This document shows, one piece after another, positions 48,413-58,044 of a stretch of 64,000 bases of DNA; the first letter of the stretch is position 1; each line of letters begins with the position of its first letter. This DNA comes from Streptomyces albogriseolus (GTDB taxonomy: Bacteria; Actinomycetota; Actinomycetes; Streptomycetales; Streptomycetaceae): positions 124,001 through 188,000 of the forward strand of contig BMVA01000006.1 in assembly GCA_014650475.1 (NCBI GenBank), in the 5' to 3' direction. Below the pieces are notes generated by a model, which saw only the letters and a program-made list of their open reading frames with translations, ran no database searches and was not told where the DNA came from. A program made the position numbers and the translations under genes.

Positions 48413-49327
48413 TCACACCGGCCGGACCCCCGAATGGACCGTGTGGGCCGCCAGGACGAAGACGTCCGGGCGGTGGTGGACGCTCGCCGGGTCGTCCGGG
48501 TCGACGAGGCGGTCCAGGGTGGCGCGGTCGTCGGGGTCCAGGTGCTCGCCGAGCATGTCGCGGGTGCGGGTGAGGGACTCGATGACGTAGGCGCGGGCGC
48601 GGTCCGGGACCGGGGAGGGGAGGTCGAGGAGGAAGGTGCGCGAGCGGGTGTGGTGCAGTCCGGCCGCGGTGAGCAGGGCGGGCCAGTCCTCCACCTGGGC
48701 CACCGAGCCGGGCAGTTCCTCGCGCATGCGGGTGAACCGCTCCTCCTCCACGGCGTCGATGCGCGCGTGGAGGCCGGGGCGGCCGAAGCCGATGTCGCGG
48801 GGCAGGAAACGGGCGGGCAGTCCGCCCTCCATCACGGCGAGCGTGCCGCCGGGCGCGAGGCGTTCGACGCAGGCCGCGAGGGCGGCGCCCTGGTCGCCGA
48901 GGTGGTGGATGCTGCGGCTGGCCCACAGCAGGTCGGCCGGGTAGTCCAGTTCCGCCAGCACGCCCGGCATGTCGCCGGTCAGGGTGTCGAAGCGGTCGCC
49001 GGCTCCGAGGCGTTCGGCACGGGCGCGGGCGCGCTCCAGCAGCGGTTCGGAGCCGTCCACGGCCACGATCCGGGCGCCCGGGAAGGTCTCGGCGAACAGC
49101 CCCGAGATCACGCCGGGCCCGCTGCCCGCGTCCACGATCAGTCCCGGTTCGGTGACCTCCTTGGCCAGCCAGGCCAGGGCCCGCTCGTACAGCGGGGTGA
49201 ACAGTTCCGCCTGGTTCTCCAGCAGGGGCGCCAGCTCGGCCCAGTCGAGGTGCTCGTGGTCGTGTCCGTGGCCGTCGTGCTCGTGGCGGTGCTCGTCGTG
49301 CCCGGGTGCGTGGTGGTGGTGCGCCAT
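48413..49327 (-). CDS. Class I SAM-dependent methyltransferase with His-rich N-terminus
   Basis: The 304-residue methyltransferase opens with an unusual His/Asp/Glu-rich stretch (residues 1-28, with HHHHAPGHDEH). The Rossmann SAM motif LIVDAGSGPGVISGLF, an acidic residue in VAVDGSE, and LLWASRSIHHLGDQGAAL follow. The His-rich leader could bind Ni or Zn, or be a natural repeat expansion (CAC/CAT runs). ATG at 49327 is chosen at the head of this run. Substrate unknown; small-molecule O- or N-methylation is likely. Confidence 0.88.
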   Translation of the reverse strand: MAHHHHAPGHDEHRHEHDGHGHDHEHLDWAELAPLLENQAELFTPLYERALAWLAKEVTEPGLIVDAGSGPGVISGLFAETFPGARIVAVDGSEPLLERARARAERLGAGDRFDTLTGDMPGVLAELDYPADLLWASRSIHHLGDQGAALAACVERLAPGGTLAVMEGGLPARFLPRDIGFGRPGLHARIDAVEEERFTRMREELPGSVAQVEDWPALLTAAGLHHTRSRTFLLDLPSPVPDRARAYVIESLTRTRDMLGEHLDPDDRATLDRLVDPDDPASVHHRPDVFVLAAHTVHSGVRPV

Positions 49328-49431
49328 GGTGGTCAGCCTCTCCGCTCGGATGCGGCCAGCGTGCGACGACGCACCGGGGACGGGCAAACCGTGTTGCCGG
49401 TCCAGCAAAACGCCGGACCGGAGGGACAGGG

Positions 49432-49474
49432 GTCCGCCGGACCCGGACCCCTGAGGGGTCCGGGTCCGGCGGAC
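49432..49474 (-). terminator. Strong terminator after the GH6 gene, 20-bp perfect stem
   Basis: The arms 49432-49451 and 49455-49474 pair without a mismatch around a TGA loop, 14 nt beyond the GH6 stop. It isolates the cellulase transcript from the methyltransferase gene. Confidence 0.88.
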
Positions 49475-49487
49475 GCGGGTCATCCCG

Positions 49488-51209
49488 TCACGACAGCGGC
49501 GGGTAGGCGTTCCTCATCAGCTCCTGGAACTGGGCGGAGAACCAGTGCCCGGAGATCGGGGCGTCGGGGAGCGCTCCCGACATGTTGTTGTCGTTCCGCG
49601 GGTTGCCGGTGTACGTGGGGTCGCACATCCGGTCGAAGCCCTTGCCCTCGTCGTTGTCGATGGCCTTGCTCGCGCCGTCGGACTCCCCCGGCGGCTTCAT
49701 CCACACGTAGGCGTCGATGCCGGGCTCCGGGGACGCCTGGGGCCGCTCACCCAGTCCGGCTCCGGACTGGTTGCACCAGTTGCCGGTGTTGAAGCGGCGG
49801 TCGTAGCGGCCGCCGTCGACGTAGGTGTCCACGCTGGTGGTCGCGCCGGGCCCGGTGGGCCGGTTCGCCCCGCCCCAGCCGTTGCGGGAGGTGTCGATCA
49901 GCATGCCGATCTTCGAGTCGAAGCCGAGCGAGACCAGCTTCTCGCGCAGCGCCTGGGCGTACGACAGCTCGTCGACGTAGCGGTTCCAGCTGACCCACTT
50001 GGACTCGCGCACGGACTTGCCGGCCACCGTGTCGTTGATGGAGAAGTGGTCCTCCTTCAGCGCGCTGTAGTTGGCCGTGTTGGCGATGAAGCCGTGCACG
50101 TCGGCGACGGTCGCGCCCTCGGCGGTCGCGGCCTGCTTGAACATCTCGGCGGAGGCGCCGAAGTTGTCGTCCCAGCCCAGCCAGCCGTGGTGCCCGGCGT
50201 CCACGTAGTTGTAGACGTTGGGCACGTCACCCAGCTTGTTCAGGGCGTAGCCGACGCCCTTCACGTAGTTGCCGTTGGCCTTCATCACGTCGCAGTTCGG
50301 CGTGGCGGTCGCCCGCGGCGAGACGTTGGTGACCAGGTTGGGCAGGGAGTCGATCTCGACCGTGGTGACGATCCGCAGCGAGGCGTACTTCGGGTCGGCG
50401 AGGATGGTCTTGATCGGGTCGATGTACTCGCTCTTGTAGCGGTCGATCTCCGTGGGGCCGAGCTCGCCGTTGGAGGCGAGGGCGGCGCAGTCGCGGCCCG
50501 GCAGGTTGTAGATGACGAGCTGGACGACGAGCTCGCCGGAGCCCTTCTGTTCCAGGGCCTCGTCGAGGTGGTCCCGCAGACCCATCTTGCCGCCCGCCCC
50601 GTTGATGGCGGCGGTGCGGTCCAGCCAGACACCGGTGGGCTGGTTCGCGATGCGGCTGCCGCCCGGCTCGGCGGCGGCGTTCGCGGACCACTCGGGGTTC
50701 ACGTAGACCTTGGCGCCGTCGTAGGGGTTGTCGACGCGGTTGCCCGGAGGCGGATCCGTCGGGTCCGGCGGGTCGGTCGGTCCGCCGCCGCCGTCGACGT
50801 TGCAGGTCACGCCGTCGAGGGTGAAGGTGGCGGGCACGGCGTTGGTGCCGCTGTAGCTGCCCTGGAAGCCGAAGGTGGCGGAGCCTCCGCTGGCGAGCGT
50901 GGCGTTGTACGACTCGTTGGCCGCGGTGACGTTCGCGCCGGACTGGGTGATCCTGGCGTTCCAGCCGCTGGTCACCTTCTGGTTGCCGGCGTAGCTCCAC
51001 TTCACCGCCCACGACGACTTCGCGGCGCCGTGGTTGGTGACCGTCACGGACGCGGTGAAGCCGGTGTCCCACTGGTTCTGCACCTTGTAGTCCACGGTGC
51101 AGGGGACGGCGGCCGCGCCGGCGTCGCCCGGGACGGCGGCGATCGCCGACCCGGTGGCGCCGGCGACCAACGCCATGGCGGCGAGGAGCGCGGTTCTGGT
51201 GCGACTCAT
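49488..51209 (-). CDS. Secreted GH6 cellobiohydrolase with N-terminal CBM2
   Basis: The 573-residue exported cellulase has a signal peptide (1-34), a CBM2 (about 36-137; aromatic residues in NQWDTGF, AVKWSYAG, TSGWNARI and flanking Cys), a Pro/Thr linker (PPDPTDPPP) and a GH6 domain (about 158-570). TTVEIDSLPNLVTN, DAGHHGWLGWDDN and MLIDTSRNGWGG are family motifs with catalytic Asp residues. The large catalytic domain (about 410 residues) fits exo-acting cellobiohydrolases that attack the non-reducing end, rather than short endo-GH6 enzymes. A CebR-like box lies upstream, and the divergent gene is a GH48 partner. Confidence 0.94.
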   Translation of the reverse strand: MSRTRTALLAAMALVAGATGSAIAAVPGDAGAAAVPCTVDYKVQNQWDTGFTASVTVTNHGAAKSSWAVKWSYAGNQKVTSGWNARITQSGANVTAANESYNATLASGGSATFGFQGSYSGTNAVPATFTLDGVTCNVDGGGGPTDPPDPTDPPPGNRVDNPYDGAKVYVNPEWSANAAAEPGGSRIANQPTGVWLDRTAAINGAGGKMGLRDHLDEALEQKGSGELVVQLVIYNLPGRDCAALASNGELGPTEIDRYKSEYIDPIKTILADPKYASLRIVTTVEIDSLPNLVTNVSPRATATPNCDVMKANGNYVKGVGYALNKLGDVPNVYNYVDAGHHGWLGWDDNFGASAEMFKQAATAEGATVADVHGFIANTANYSALKEDHFSINDTVAGKSVRESKWVSWNRYVDELSYAQALREKLVSLGFDSKIGMLIDTSRNGWGGANRPTGPGATTSVDTYVDGGRYDRRFNTGNWCNQSGAGLGERPQASPEPGIDAYVWMKPPGESDGASKAIDNDEGKGFDRMCDPTYTGNPRNDNNMSGALPDAPISGHWFSAQFQELMRNAYPPLS

Positions 51210-51499
51210 GGTGCGGGTTTCCTATCCGTAGGGGGCTTGCCTTCGTGGCCGCGCGCAGCCGTGCGCAACCTGGTGCCTTACGGGGTGGGGGATGCCGTCC
51301 CGGATCCGCACGGGCGGGTCCGTGATGCCGGCCGGACGTCTCCGGGCAGCACGACGGCACAGGGATCCCACGCTGATGAGCGCCCCCGCCTCAGGTGCTC
51401 CACACGTGCACGGGGGTGGCTAAAAGTACTGAACGCGGGGGGTGGCTCATCGAGCGACTCCTTGCAGCTCGGACGCGTCGTGACCGGCGCGTCGACTGA

Positions 51500-51513
51500 T
51501 GGAACCGCTCCCA
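51500..51513. promoter_or_regulatory. CebR-type operator, degenerate (GH6 promoter)
   Basis: TGGAACCGCTCCCA matches the CebR consensus TGGGAGCGCTCCCA at 12 of 14 positions, about 290 nt upstream of the GH6 start. CebR is the LacI-type repressor of cellulose and cello-oligosaccharide genes in Streptomyces and is released by cellobiose. Confidence 0.7.
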
Positions 51514-51642
51514 CTGGTGCCCAAGAAGCTAGCGCCAAGTGACGATGAAGAACAGAGGGTGTGCGGACATTGACGTTTCTCGGGCTGTCGAATGTTTTCG
51601 ATTCGCACCAAGGGTTGACCGGTCACCACCCCGTCCCCACTA

Positions 51643-51656
51643 TGGGAGCGCTCCCA
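51643..51656. promoter_or_regulatory. CebR operator, perfect palindrome (GH48 promoter)
   Basis: TGGGAGCGCTCCCA is an exact match to the CebR consensus, 45 nt upstream of the GH48 start. A possible -35 TTGACC is at 51615-51620, and the box would cover the -10/start region, a position suited to repression. The rest of 51210-51701 has no gene. Confidence 0.9.
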
Positions 51657-51701
51657 CTGGTTCAAGCCTTGACATGTCGAGTCGCAGGAAGGACCAGCAC
51701 C

Positions 51702-54617
51702 ATGCATCCCCCACCCCGCAGACGCGGTGGCGTGCGCCGACTCTTAGCGATCGCCGTGACCGCTCTCGCACTGCCCCTGACGATGCTGTCGACGGGTACC
51801 ACCCCCGCCCGGGCGGCGGCCGTCCAGTGCAGCGTGGACTACAAAACGAACGACTGGGGGTCGGGCTTCACCACCGACCTGACCGTCACCAACCGCGGTG
51901 CGGACGTCATCGACGGCTGGACCCTGACGTACGCCTACACGGGCAACCAGCGCCTGGTGAACGGCTGGAACGGCAGCTGGTCCCAGTCCGGCTCCACCGT
52001 CACCGTGAAGAACGCCGGGCACAACGGCCGGATCGCGGCCGGCGCCGCCGTCACCACCGGCGCCCAGTTCTCCTACAGCGGCACCAACACCGCGCCCACC
52101 TCCTTCTCGGTCAACGGCACCGCCTGCGTGGGCGCCCACCAGCCGCCGATCGCCGTGCTGACCAGCCCGGCGGCCGGCTCGGTCTACACGCAGGGCGAGA
52201 CGGTGCCGCTCGCGGCCACGGCCGCCGCGGCCGACCAGGCCACCATCACCAAGGTGGAGTTCTACGACGACACCGAACTGCTGGGGACGGACACCTCCGC
52301 GCCGTTCACGCTGTCGGTCGGCGGCCTCGCCGTCGGCGCCCACTCGCTGGTCGCGAAGGCGTACGACAGCCTGGGCGCCTCCGCCTCCTCCACCCCGGTC
52401 GGCATCACGGTCGCCTCGGGTCCGGCCGTGGTCGCGAGCCCGTCCCAACTGGGCGTGCGCCAGGGTGAGTCGGGCACGTTCGAGGTGAAGCTGTCCAAGC
52501 AGCCGAGCGCGAACGTCACCGTCACGACGGCACGGGCGAGCGGCAACACGGGTCTGTCGGTGTCCTCCGGCGCGACCCTCACCTTCACGCCGTCCAACTG
52601 GAGCACCGCGCAGCGGGTGACCGTCGCCGCCGACTCCTCCGGCACCGGCTCGGCGGTCTTCGAGTCCACCGCGCCCGGCCACGCCAAGGCCGCGGTGACC
52701 GTGACCCAGCTGGGCGCGACCAAGTCGTACGAGGGCCGCTTCCTGGAGCTCTACGACAAGATCACCGACCCGGTGAACGGCTACTTCTCCCCCGAGGGCA
52801 TCCCGTACCACTCGGTCGAGACGCTGATCGTCGAGGCGCCCGACCACGGTCACGAGACCACCTCGGAGGCGTACAGCTACCTGCTGTGGCTGCAGGCGAT
52901 GTACGGCAGGATCACCGGTGACTGGACGCGGTTCAACGACGCCTGGGAGACGATGGAGCAGTACGCCATCCCGACCCACGCCGACCAGCCGACGACCTCC
53001 TTCTACGACCCCTCGAAGCCGGCGACATACGCGCCCGAGCACGACACCCCGAACGAGTACCCGTCGCAGCTCGACTCCGGCGTCTCCGTCGGCCGCGACC
53101 CGATCGCGGCCGAGCTGAAGTCCGCGTACGGCACGGACGACGTGTACGGCATGCACTGGATCCAGGACGTGGACAACGTCTACGGCTACGGCAACTCGCC
53201 GGGCAAGTGCGAGGCCGGACCGTCCGACACCGGCCCGTCCTACATCAACACCTTCCAGCGCGGCCCGCAGGAGTCGGTGTGGGAGACCGTCACCCAGCCC
53301 ACCTGCGACGCCTTCAAGTACGGCGGCGCCAACGGCTATCTGGACCTGTTCACCAAGGACGCGTCCTACGCCAAGCAGTGGAAGTTCACCAACGCCCCCG
53401 ACGCCGACGCACGCGCGGTGCAGGCGGCCTACTGGGCCGACCTGTGGGCGAAGGAGCAGGGCAAGGGCGGTGAGGTCGCCGGGACCGTCGCCAAGGCCGC
53501 CAAGATGGGCGACTACCTGCGCTACGCGATGTACGACAAGTACTTCAAGAAGATCGGCAACTGCACCAGCACGTCCTGCCCGGCCGGCACCGGCAAGGAC
53601 GCCTCGCACTACCTGCTCTCCTGGTACTACGCCTGGGGCGGCGCCACCGACACCTCGGCGGGCTGGTCCTGGCGCATCGGCTCCAGCCACGCGCACGGCG
53701 GATACCAGAACCCGCTCGCCGCGTACGCCCTGGCCAACTACGCGCCGCTGAAGCCGAAGTCGGCGACGGGCGCGGGGGACTGGGCCAAGTCCTTCGAGCG
53801 GCAGCTGGAGTTCTACCGCTGGCTGCAGTCCGACGAGGGCGCCATCGCGGGCGGCGCGACCAACAGCTGGGCGGGCCGCTACACCACCCCGCCGTCCGGC
53901 ACACCGACCTTCTACGGCATGTTCTACGACGAGAAGCCGGTGTACCACGACCCGCCGTCGAACCAGTGGTTCGGCTTCCAGGCGTGGTCGCTGGAGCGGG
54001 TGGCCGAGGTCTACCAGCAGACGGGCAACGCGCAGGCCAAGGCGGTCCTCGACAAGTGGGTCGACTGGGCGCTGTCCGAGACCACGGTCAACCCGGACGG
54101 TTCGTTCCTCTTCCCGTCCACGCTGAAGTGGTCCGGCAAGCCCGACACCTGGAACCCGTCGTCGCCGGGCGCCAACAGCGGGCTGCACGTCGAGGTCGTC
54201 GACTACACCAACGACGTCGGCGTGGCCGGCGCCTACGCCAAGATCCTGACGTACTACGCCGCCCGCTCCGGCGACACCGAGGCGGCGGACACGGCGAAGG
54301 CGCTGCTGGACGGCATGTGGGAGAACCACCAGGACGACCTCGGCATCGCCGTCCCGGAGACCCGCACCGACTATCAGCGCTTCGACGACCCGGTGTACAT
54401 CCCGTCCGGCTGGACCGGCACCATGCCGAACGGCGACCGGATCGACTCCTCGTCGACGTTCGTCTCGATCCGCTCCTTCTACAAGGACGACCCGGCCTGG
54501 TCGAAGATCGAGAGCTATCTGAAGGGCGGCGCCGCGCCGGTCTTCACGTACCACCGGTTCTGGGCCCAGGCGGACATCGCCACGGCCATGGGCGCGTACG
54601 CGGAGCTTCTCGAATAG
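51702..54617 (+). CDS. Secreted GH48 cellobiohydrolase with CBM2
   Basis: The 971-residue exported enzyme is a processive reducing-end cellobiohydrolase, complementary to the GH6 enzyme. Order: a long basic signal peptide (1-37), CBM2 (about 38-138, [25 protein letters not shown]), an Ig-like module (about 144-233, [18 protein letters not shown]), a second beta module (about 240-335), then GH48 (about 340-970, with [15 protein letters not shown] bearing the catalytic acid Glu). ATG at 51702 follows AGGAAGGA; a longer in-frame reading has no ribosome site and crosses the operator. Actinobacterial GH48 enzymes are usually single-copy key cellulases. Confidence 0.95.
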   Translation: MHPPPRRRGGVRRLLAIAVTALALPLTMLSTGTTPARAAAVQCSVDYKTNDWGSGFTTDLTVTNRGADVIDGWTLTYAYTGNQRLVNGWNGSWSQSGSTVTVKNAGHNGRIAAGAAVTTGAQFSYSGTNTAPTSFSVNGTACVGAHQPPIAVLTSPAAGSVYTQGETVPLAATAAAADQATITKVEFYDDTELLGTDTSAPFTLSVGGLAVGAHSLVAKAYDSLGASASSTPVGITVASGPAVVASPSQLGVRQGESGTFEVKLSKQPSANVTVTTARASGNTGLSVSSGATLTFTPSNWSTAQRVTVAADSSGTGSAVFESTAPGHAKAAVTVTQLGATKSYEGRFLELYDKITDPVNGYFSPEGIPYHSVETLIVEAPDHGHETTSEAYSYLLWLQAMYGRITGDWTRFNDAWETMEQYAIPTHADQPTTSFYDPSKPATYAPEHDTPNEYPSQLDSGVSVGRDPIAAELKSAYGTDDVYGMHWIQDVDNVYGYGNSPGKCEAGPSDTGPSYINTFQRGPQESVWETVTQPTCDAFKYGGANGYLDLFTKDASYAKQWKFTNAPDADARAVQAAYWADLWAKEQGKGGEVAGTVAKAAKMGDYLRYAMYDKYFKKIGNCTSTSCPAGTGKDASHYLLSWYYAWGGATDTSAGWSWRIGSSHAHGGYQNPLAAYALANYAPLKPKSATGAGDWAKSFERQLEFYRWLQSDEGAIAGGATNSWAGRYTTPPSGTPTFYGMFYDEKPVYHDPPSNQWFGFQAWSLERVAEVYQQTGNAQAKAVLDKWVDWALSETTVNPDGSFLFPSTLKWSGKPDTWNPSSPGANSGLHVEVVDYTNDVGVAGAYAKILTYYAARSGDTEAADTAKALLDGMWENHQDDLGIAVPETRTDYQRFDDPVYIPSGWTGTMPNGDRIDSSSTFVSIRSFYKDDPAWSKIESYLKGGAAPVFTYHRFWAQADIATAMGAYAELLE

Positions 54618-54672
54618 TCCCCGCCGACGCTCCGTGTACCGGCCCCGGCACCTGACGCCGGGGCCCAGCGGG

Positions 54673-54707
54673 CCGGGCGGTCCCCTCGCGCACGGGGGGC
54701 CGCCCGG
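54673..54707 (+). terminator. Terminator between GH48 and GH74 genes
   Basis: CCGGGCGG-TCCCC pairs with GGGGGG-CCGCCCGG (54673-54685 with 54694-54707) around an 8-nt loop, 56 nt after the GH48 stop. GH74 may therefore need its own promoter or depend on read-through. Confidence 0.7.
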
Positions 54708-54757
54708 TCCTCGCACGCTCCCGCTTCTCTCCCCCCATGAGGAAGGACACCCCCACC

Positions 54758-57418
54758 GTGCGAAGAACCCGCGTCCTCACGGCCGTGCTCGCCCTGGCGG
54801 CCGGACTGCTCGCCGGCGGGCCGCCCGCCCTGGCCGCCGACGCCCCGGCCCCCGCCTCCGCCCCCGCCCCCGTGTCCAAGGCCGCCGACACCTACACCTG
54901 GCGCAACGCGCGCATCGACGGCGGCGGTTTCGTGCCCGGCATCGTCTTCAACCGCGGCGAACCGGACCTGGCGTACGCCCGCACCGACATCGGCGGCGCC
55001 TACCGCTGGCAGGAGTCGACACGGAGCTGGATCCCCCTGCTGGACTCGGTCGGCTGGGACGACTGGGGCCACACGGGAGTGGTCAGCATCGCCTCCGACT
55101 CGGCCGACCCCGACCGGGTGTACGCGGCGGTCGGCACGTACACCAACGACTGGGACCCGGGCAACGGCGCGGTGATGCGCTCGGCCGACCGGGGCGCGAG
55201 CTGGCGGAAGACCCCGCTGCCGTTCAAGCTGGGCGGCAACATGCCCGGCCGGGGCATGGGCGAACGGCTGGCGGTCGACCCGCACGACAACGACGTGCTG
55301 TACCTGGGCGCGCCCAGCGGCCACGGGCTCTGGCGGTCGACGGACGCCGGCGTCACCTGGTCGCGGGTGACGTCCTTCCCCAACCCGGGGAACTACGCCG
55401 AGGACCCCGACGACGAGAGCGGGTACGCCTCGGACAACCAGGGCGTCGTCTGGGTGACGTTCGACGAGTCGACGGGGACCGCGGGGGCGCCGACAAGGAC
55501 CGTGTACGTCGGCGTCGCCGACAAGGAGAACGCCGTCTACCGCTCGACGGACGCGGGCGCGACCTGGGAGCGGCTGGCCGGCCAGCCCACGGGGTATCTC
55601 GCCCACAAGGGCGTCCTCGACGCGGAGAACGGCCACCTCTATCTCGCGTACAGCGACACCGGCGGGCCCTACGACGGGGGCAAGGGCCGGCTGTACCGGT
55701 ACGCTACGGCGACCGGCACCTGGACGGACATCAGCCCCGTGGCGGAGGCCGACACCTACTTCGGCTTCAGCGGGCTCACCCTGGACCGGCAGAACCCGGG
55801 CACGGTGATGGCGACCGCGTACAGCTCCTGGTGGCCCGACACGCAGATCTTCCGCTCCACGGACAGCGGCGCCACCTGGACCCAGGCGTGGCGCTACACG
55901 TCCTACCCGGAGCGGGAGAACCGCTATGTCATGGACGTCTCCTCGTCGCCGTGGCTGACCTGGGGGGCCAACCCGTCGCCGCCCGAACAGACGCCGAAAC
56001 TGGGGTGGATGACGGAGGCGCTGGAGATCGACCCGTTCGACCCGGACCGGATGATGTACGGCACGGGCGCGACGGTCTACGGCACCGAGGAGCTGACGAA
56101 CTGGGACGACGACACCCCGTTCACCATCCGGCCGATGGTGCGCGGGCTGGAGGAGACCGCGGTCCTCGACCTGGCCTCTCCCCCGTCGGGCGCCCCGCTG
56201 CTCAGCGCGCTCGGCGACATCGGCGGATTCCGGCACACGGACCTGACGAAGGTGCCGTCGATGATGTTCACCCGGCCGAACTTCACGTCGACGACGAGCC
56301 TGGACTTCGCGGAGTCGGACCCGGACACGGTGGTCCGCGTGGGCCACGTCGACTCCGGTCCGCACGTGGCGTTCTCCACCGACAACGGCGCCAACTGGAC
56401 CGCCGGGACGGACCCTTCGGGGGTCAGCGGCGGCGGGACGGTCGCCGCGTCGGCGGACGGCGGCCGCTTCGTGTGGAGCCCGGAGGGCGCGGGCGTCCAC
56501 CACACCACGGGCTTCGGCACCTCCTGGTCGGCGTCGCAAGGCATCCCGGCGGGCGCGGTCGTGGAGTCGGACCGGGAGGACCCGGAGACCTTCTACGGCT
56601 TCAAGTCCGGGCGCTTCTACGTCAGCAGGGACGGCGGGGCGACCTTCGAGGCGTCGCAGGCGACCGGGCTGCCGGCCGGTGACAGCGTGCGGTTCAAGGC
56701 GCTGCCGGGCACGGCGGGCGAGATCTGGCTGGCGGGCGGGGCGAGCGACGGGCCGTACGGGCTGTGGCACTCCACCGACTTCGGGGAGACGTTCACCAAG
56801 CTGCCGGGCGTCGAGGAGGCGGACACCGTCGGCTTCGGCAAGGCGGCGCCGGGGGCGTCGTACCGGACGCTGTTCACCAGCGCGCGGATCGACGGGGTGC
56901 GCGGCATCTACCGCTCCACGGACGCGGGCGCGAGCTGGGTGCGCGTCAACGACGAGGCCCACCAGTGGGGTTGGACCGGCGCGGCCATCACCGGCGACCC
57001 GCGGGTGTTCGGCCGGGTCTACGTGGCGACCAACGGCCGGGGCGTCGTCTACGGCGACCCGACGGACACGGGCGGCGGTCCCGGCCCGGACCCGTCGGGC
57101 AAGTGCGAGGTGACGTACCGGGTCACGAACGCATGGGGCGACGGCTTCCAGGCGGACGTCCGCCTGACCAACACGGGCCCGACACCGTGGGACGGCTGGT
57201 CCCTGACCTGGTCCTTCACGGACGGCGAGCGGATCACCCAGCTCTGGAACGGCGCCCACACCCAGGCCGGCCCGACGGTGACGGTCCGCAACGCCGACTG
57301 GAACCGCGCGGTGGCCCCGGGCGCGACGGTCGCCTTCGGCTTCACGGCGAGCGGTCCGCCGGCGGACACCCGCCCGACGGCGTTCACGCTGGGCGGTCAG
57401 ACCTGCGCGGCGCGGTGA
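54758..57418 (+). CDS. Secreted GH74 xyloglucanase with C-terminal CBM2
   Basis: The 886-residue exported xyloglucan-specific glucanase has a signal peptide (about 1-27). Tandem seven-bladed propellers form GH74 (about 35-770), with Asp-box repeats (SxDxGxxW, for example STDAGVTW) and the two catalytic-Asp motifs RTDIGGAYRW and LGDIGGFRH. A short Gly/Pro linker and a CBM2 (about 785-886, NAWGDGF, DGWSLTWSF, TQLWNGAH) follow. GTG at 54758 is preferred because AGGAAGGA lies 10 nt before it. The ATG at 54737 overlaps that ribosome site and has none of its own. No CebR box is seen directly upstream. Confidence 0.93.
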   Translation: MRRTRVLTAVLALAAGLLAGGPPALAADAPAPASAPAPVSKAADTYTWRNARIDGGGFVPGIVFNRGEPDLAYARTDIGGAYRWQESTRSWIPLLDSVGWDDWGHTGVVSIASDSADPDRVYAAVGTYTNDWDPGNGAVMRSADRGASWRKTPLPFKLGGNMPGRGMGERLAVDPHDNDVLYLGAPSGHGLWRSTDAGVTWSRVTSFPNPGNYAEDPDDESGYASDNQGVVWVTFDESTGTAGAPTRTVYVGVADKENAVYRSTDAGATWERLAGQPTGYLAHKGVLDAENGHLYLAYSDTGGPYDGGKGRLYRYATATGTWTDISPVAEADTYFGFSGLTLDRQNPGTVMATAYSSWWPDTQIFRSTDSGATWTQAWRYTSYPERENRYVMDVSSSPWLTWGANPSPPEQTPKLGWMTEALEIDPFDPDRMMYGTGATVYGTEELTNWDDDTPFTIRPMVRGLEETAVLDLASPPSGAPLLSALGDIGGFRHTDLTKVPSMMFTRPNFTSTTSLDFAESDPDTVVRVGHVDSGPHVAFSTDNGANWTAGTDPSGVSGGGTVAASADGGRFVWSPEGAGVHHTTGFGTSWSASQGIPAGAVVESDREDPETFYGFKSGRFYVSRDGGATFEASQATGLPAGDSVRFKALPGTAGEIWLAGGASDGPYGLWHSTDFGETFTKLPGVEEADTVGFGKAAPGASYRTLFTSARIDGVRGIYRSTDAGASWVRVNDEAHQWGWTGAAITGDPRVFGRVYVATNGRGVVYGDPTDTGGGPGPDPSGKCEVTYRVTNAWGDGFQADVRLTNTGPTPWDGWSLTWSFTDGERITQLWNGAHTQAGPTVTVRNADWNRAVAPGATVAFGFTASGPPADTRPTAFTLGGQTCAAR

Positions 57419-57422
57419 AGAT

Positions 57423-57458
57423 CGCCGGTGGGGGATGATGGCCCCGCCCCCACCGGCG
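57423..57458 (+). terminator. Terminator after GH74, 12-bp perfect stem
   Basis: CGCCGGTGGGGG pairs exactly with CCCCCACCGGCG across a 12-nt loop, 4 nt beyond the GH74 stop and before the next ribosome site. Confidence 0.85.
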
Positions 57459-57475
57459 TCCCCGAAGGAGCCCCG

Positions 57476-58033
57476 ATGTACGGACGGATCATCTTCCTCA
57501 ACGGCACGTCCAGTTCGGGGAAGTCCAGCATCGCCCGGGAGCTGCTGCACGTCCTGGACGAGCCGTACTTCCACATGCCCGTGGACGCCTTCCACCGGAT
57601 GCGGACGGGCCGGGAGATCGGGGCCGACCGGCTGCCCGACGTGCTGCACCGGACCTGGCGTGGGTATCACCGGGCGGTCGCGGGGATGGCCGCGGCGGGG
57701 AACAACGTGGTGGTCGACCATGTGCTGAGCGAGGAGTGGCGGCTGGCCGACTGTCTCGGGCTGTTCGAGCCGCGGGAGGTCGTCCTGGTGGGCGTGCGCT
57801 GCTCACCGGAGGAGACCGAGCGGCGTGAGCGGGAGCGGGGCGACCGTCCGGCGGGGCTCGCCGCCCGGCAGTACGGGCAGGTGCACGCGCACGGCGTGTA
57901 CGACCTCGAGTGCGACACGACCACGACGAGCGCGGCGGACTGCGCCCGTGCCATCGCCGCATTCCTGCCCCACCGCCCCTCCCCCACCGCCTTCGAACGG
58001 CTCCGCGCGACGGCGGAGGCGAGCGGCCGATGA
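57476..58033 (+). CDS. Chloramphenicol phosphotransferase-like P-loop kinase
   Basis: The 185-residue P-loop kinase is of the CPT type. Walker A is LNGTSSSGKSS, with DAFHRM downstream and the catalytic/Walker B segment NVVVDHVLSE. ETERRERERGDRP is the lid Arg cluster. Some members phosphorylate and inactivate chloramphenicol; most Streptomyces paralogues have no proven drug target, so resistance is not implied. ATG at 57476 follows GAAGGAG. It is followed by a broken peptidase E gene. Confidence 0.88.
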   Translation: MYGRIIFLNGTSSSGKSSIARELLHVLDEPYFHMPVDAFHRMRTGREIGADRLPDVLHRTWRGYHRAVAGMAAAGNNVVVDHVLSEEWRLADCLGLFEPREVVLVGVRCSPEETERRERERGDRPAGLAARQYGQVHAHGVYDLECDTTTTSAADCARAIAAFLPHRPSPTAFERLRATAEASGR

Positions 58034-58044
58034 GCCGGCTCGCG

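Noticed and set aside
51744-57721. Long minus-strand frames (990 and 1,068 codons) opposite GH48 and GH74
   Set aside because: No homology-like motifs and biased composition; typical high-GC antisense frames.
57476-58033. Antibiotic-resistance gene (chloramphenicol phosphotransferase)
   Set aside because: Only the family fold is supported; CPT-like kinases in Streptomyces commonly have unrelated or unknown substrates.
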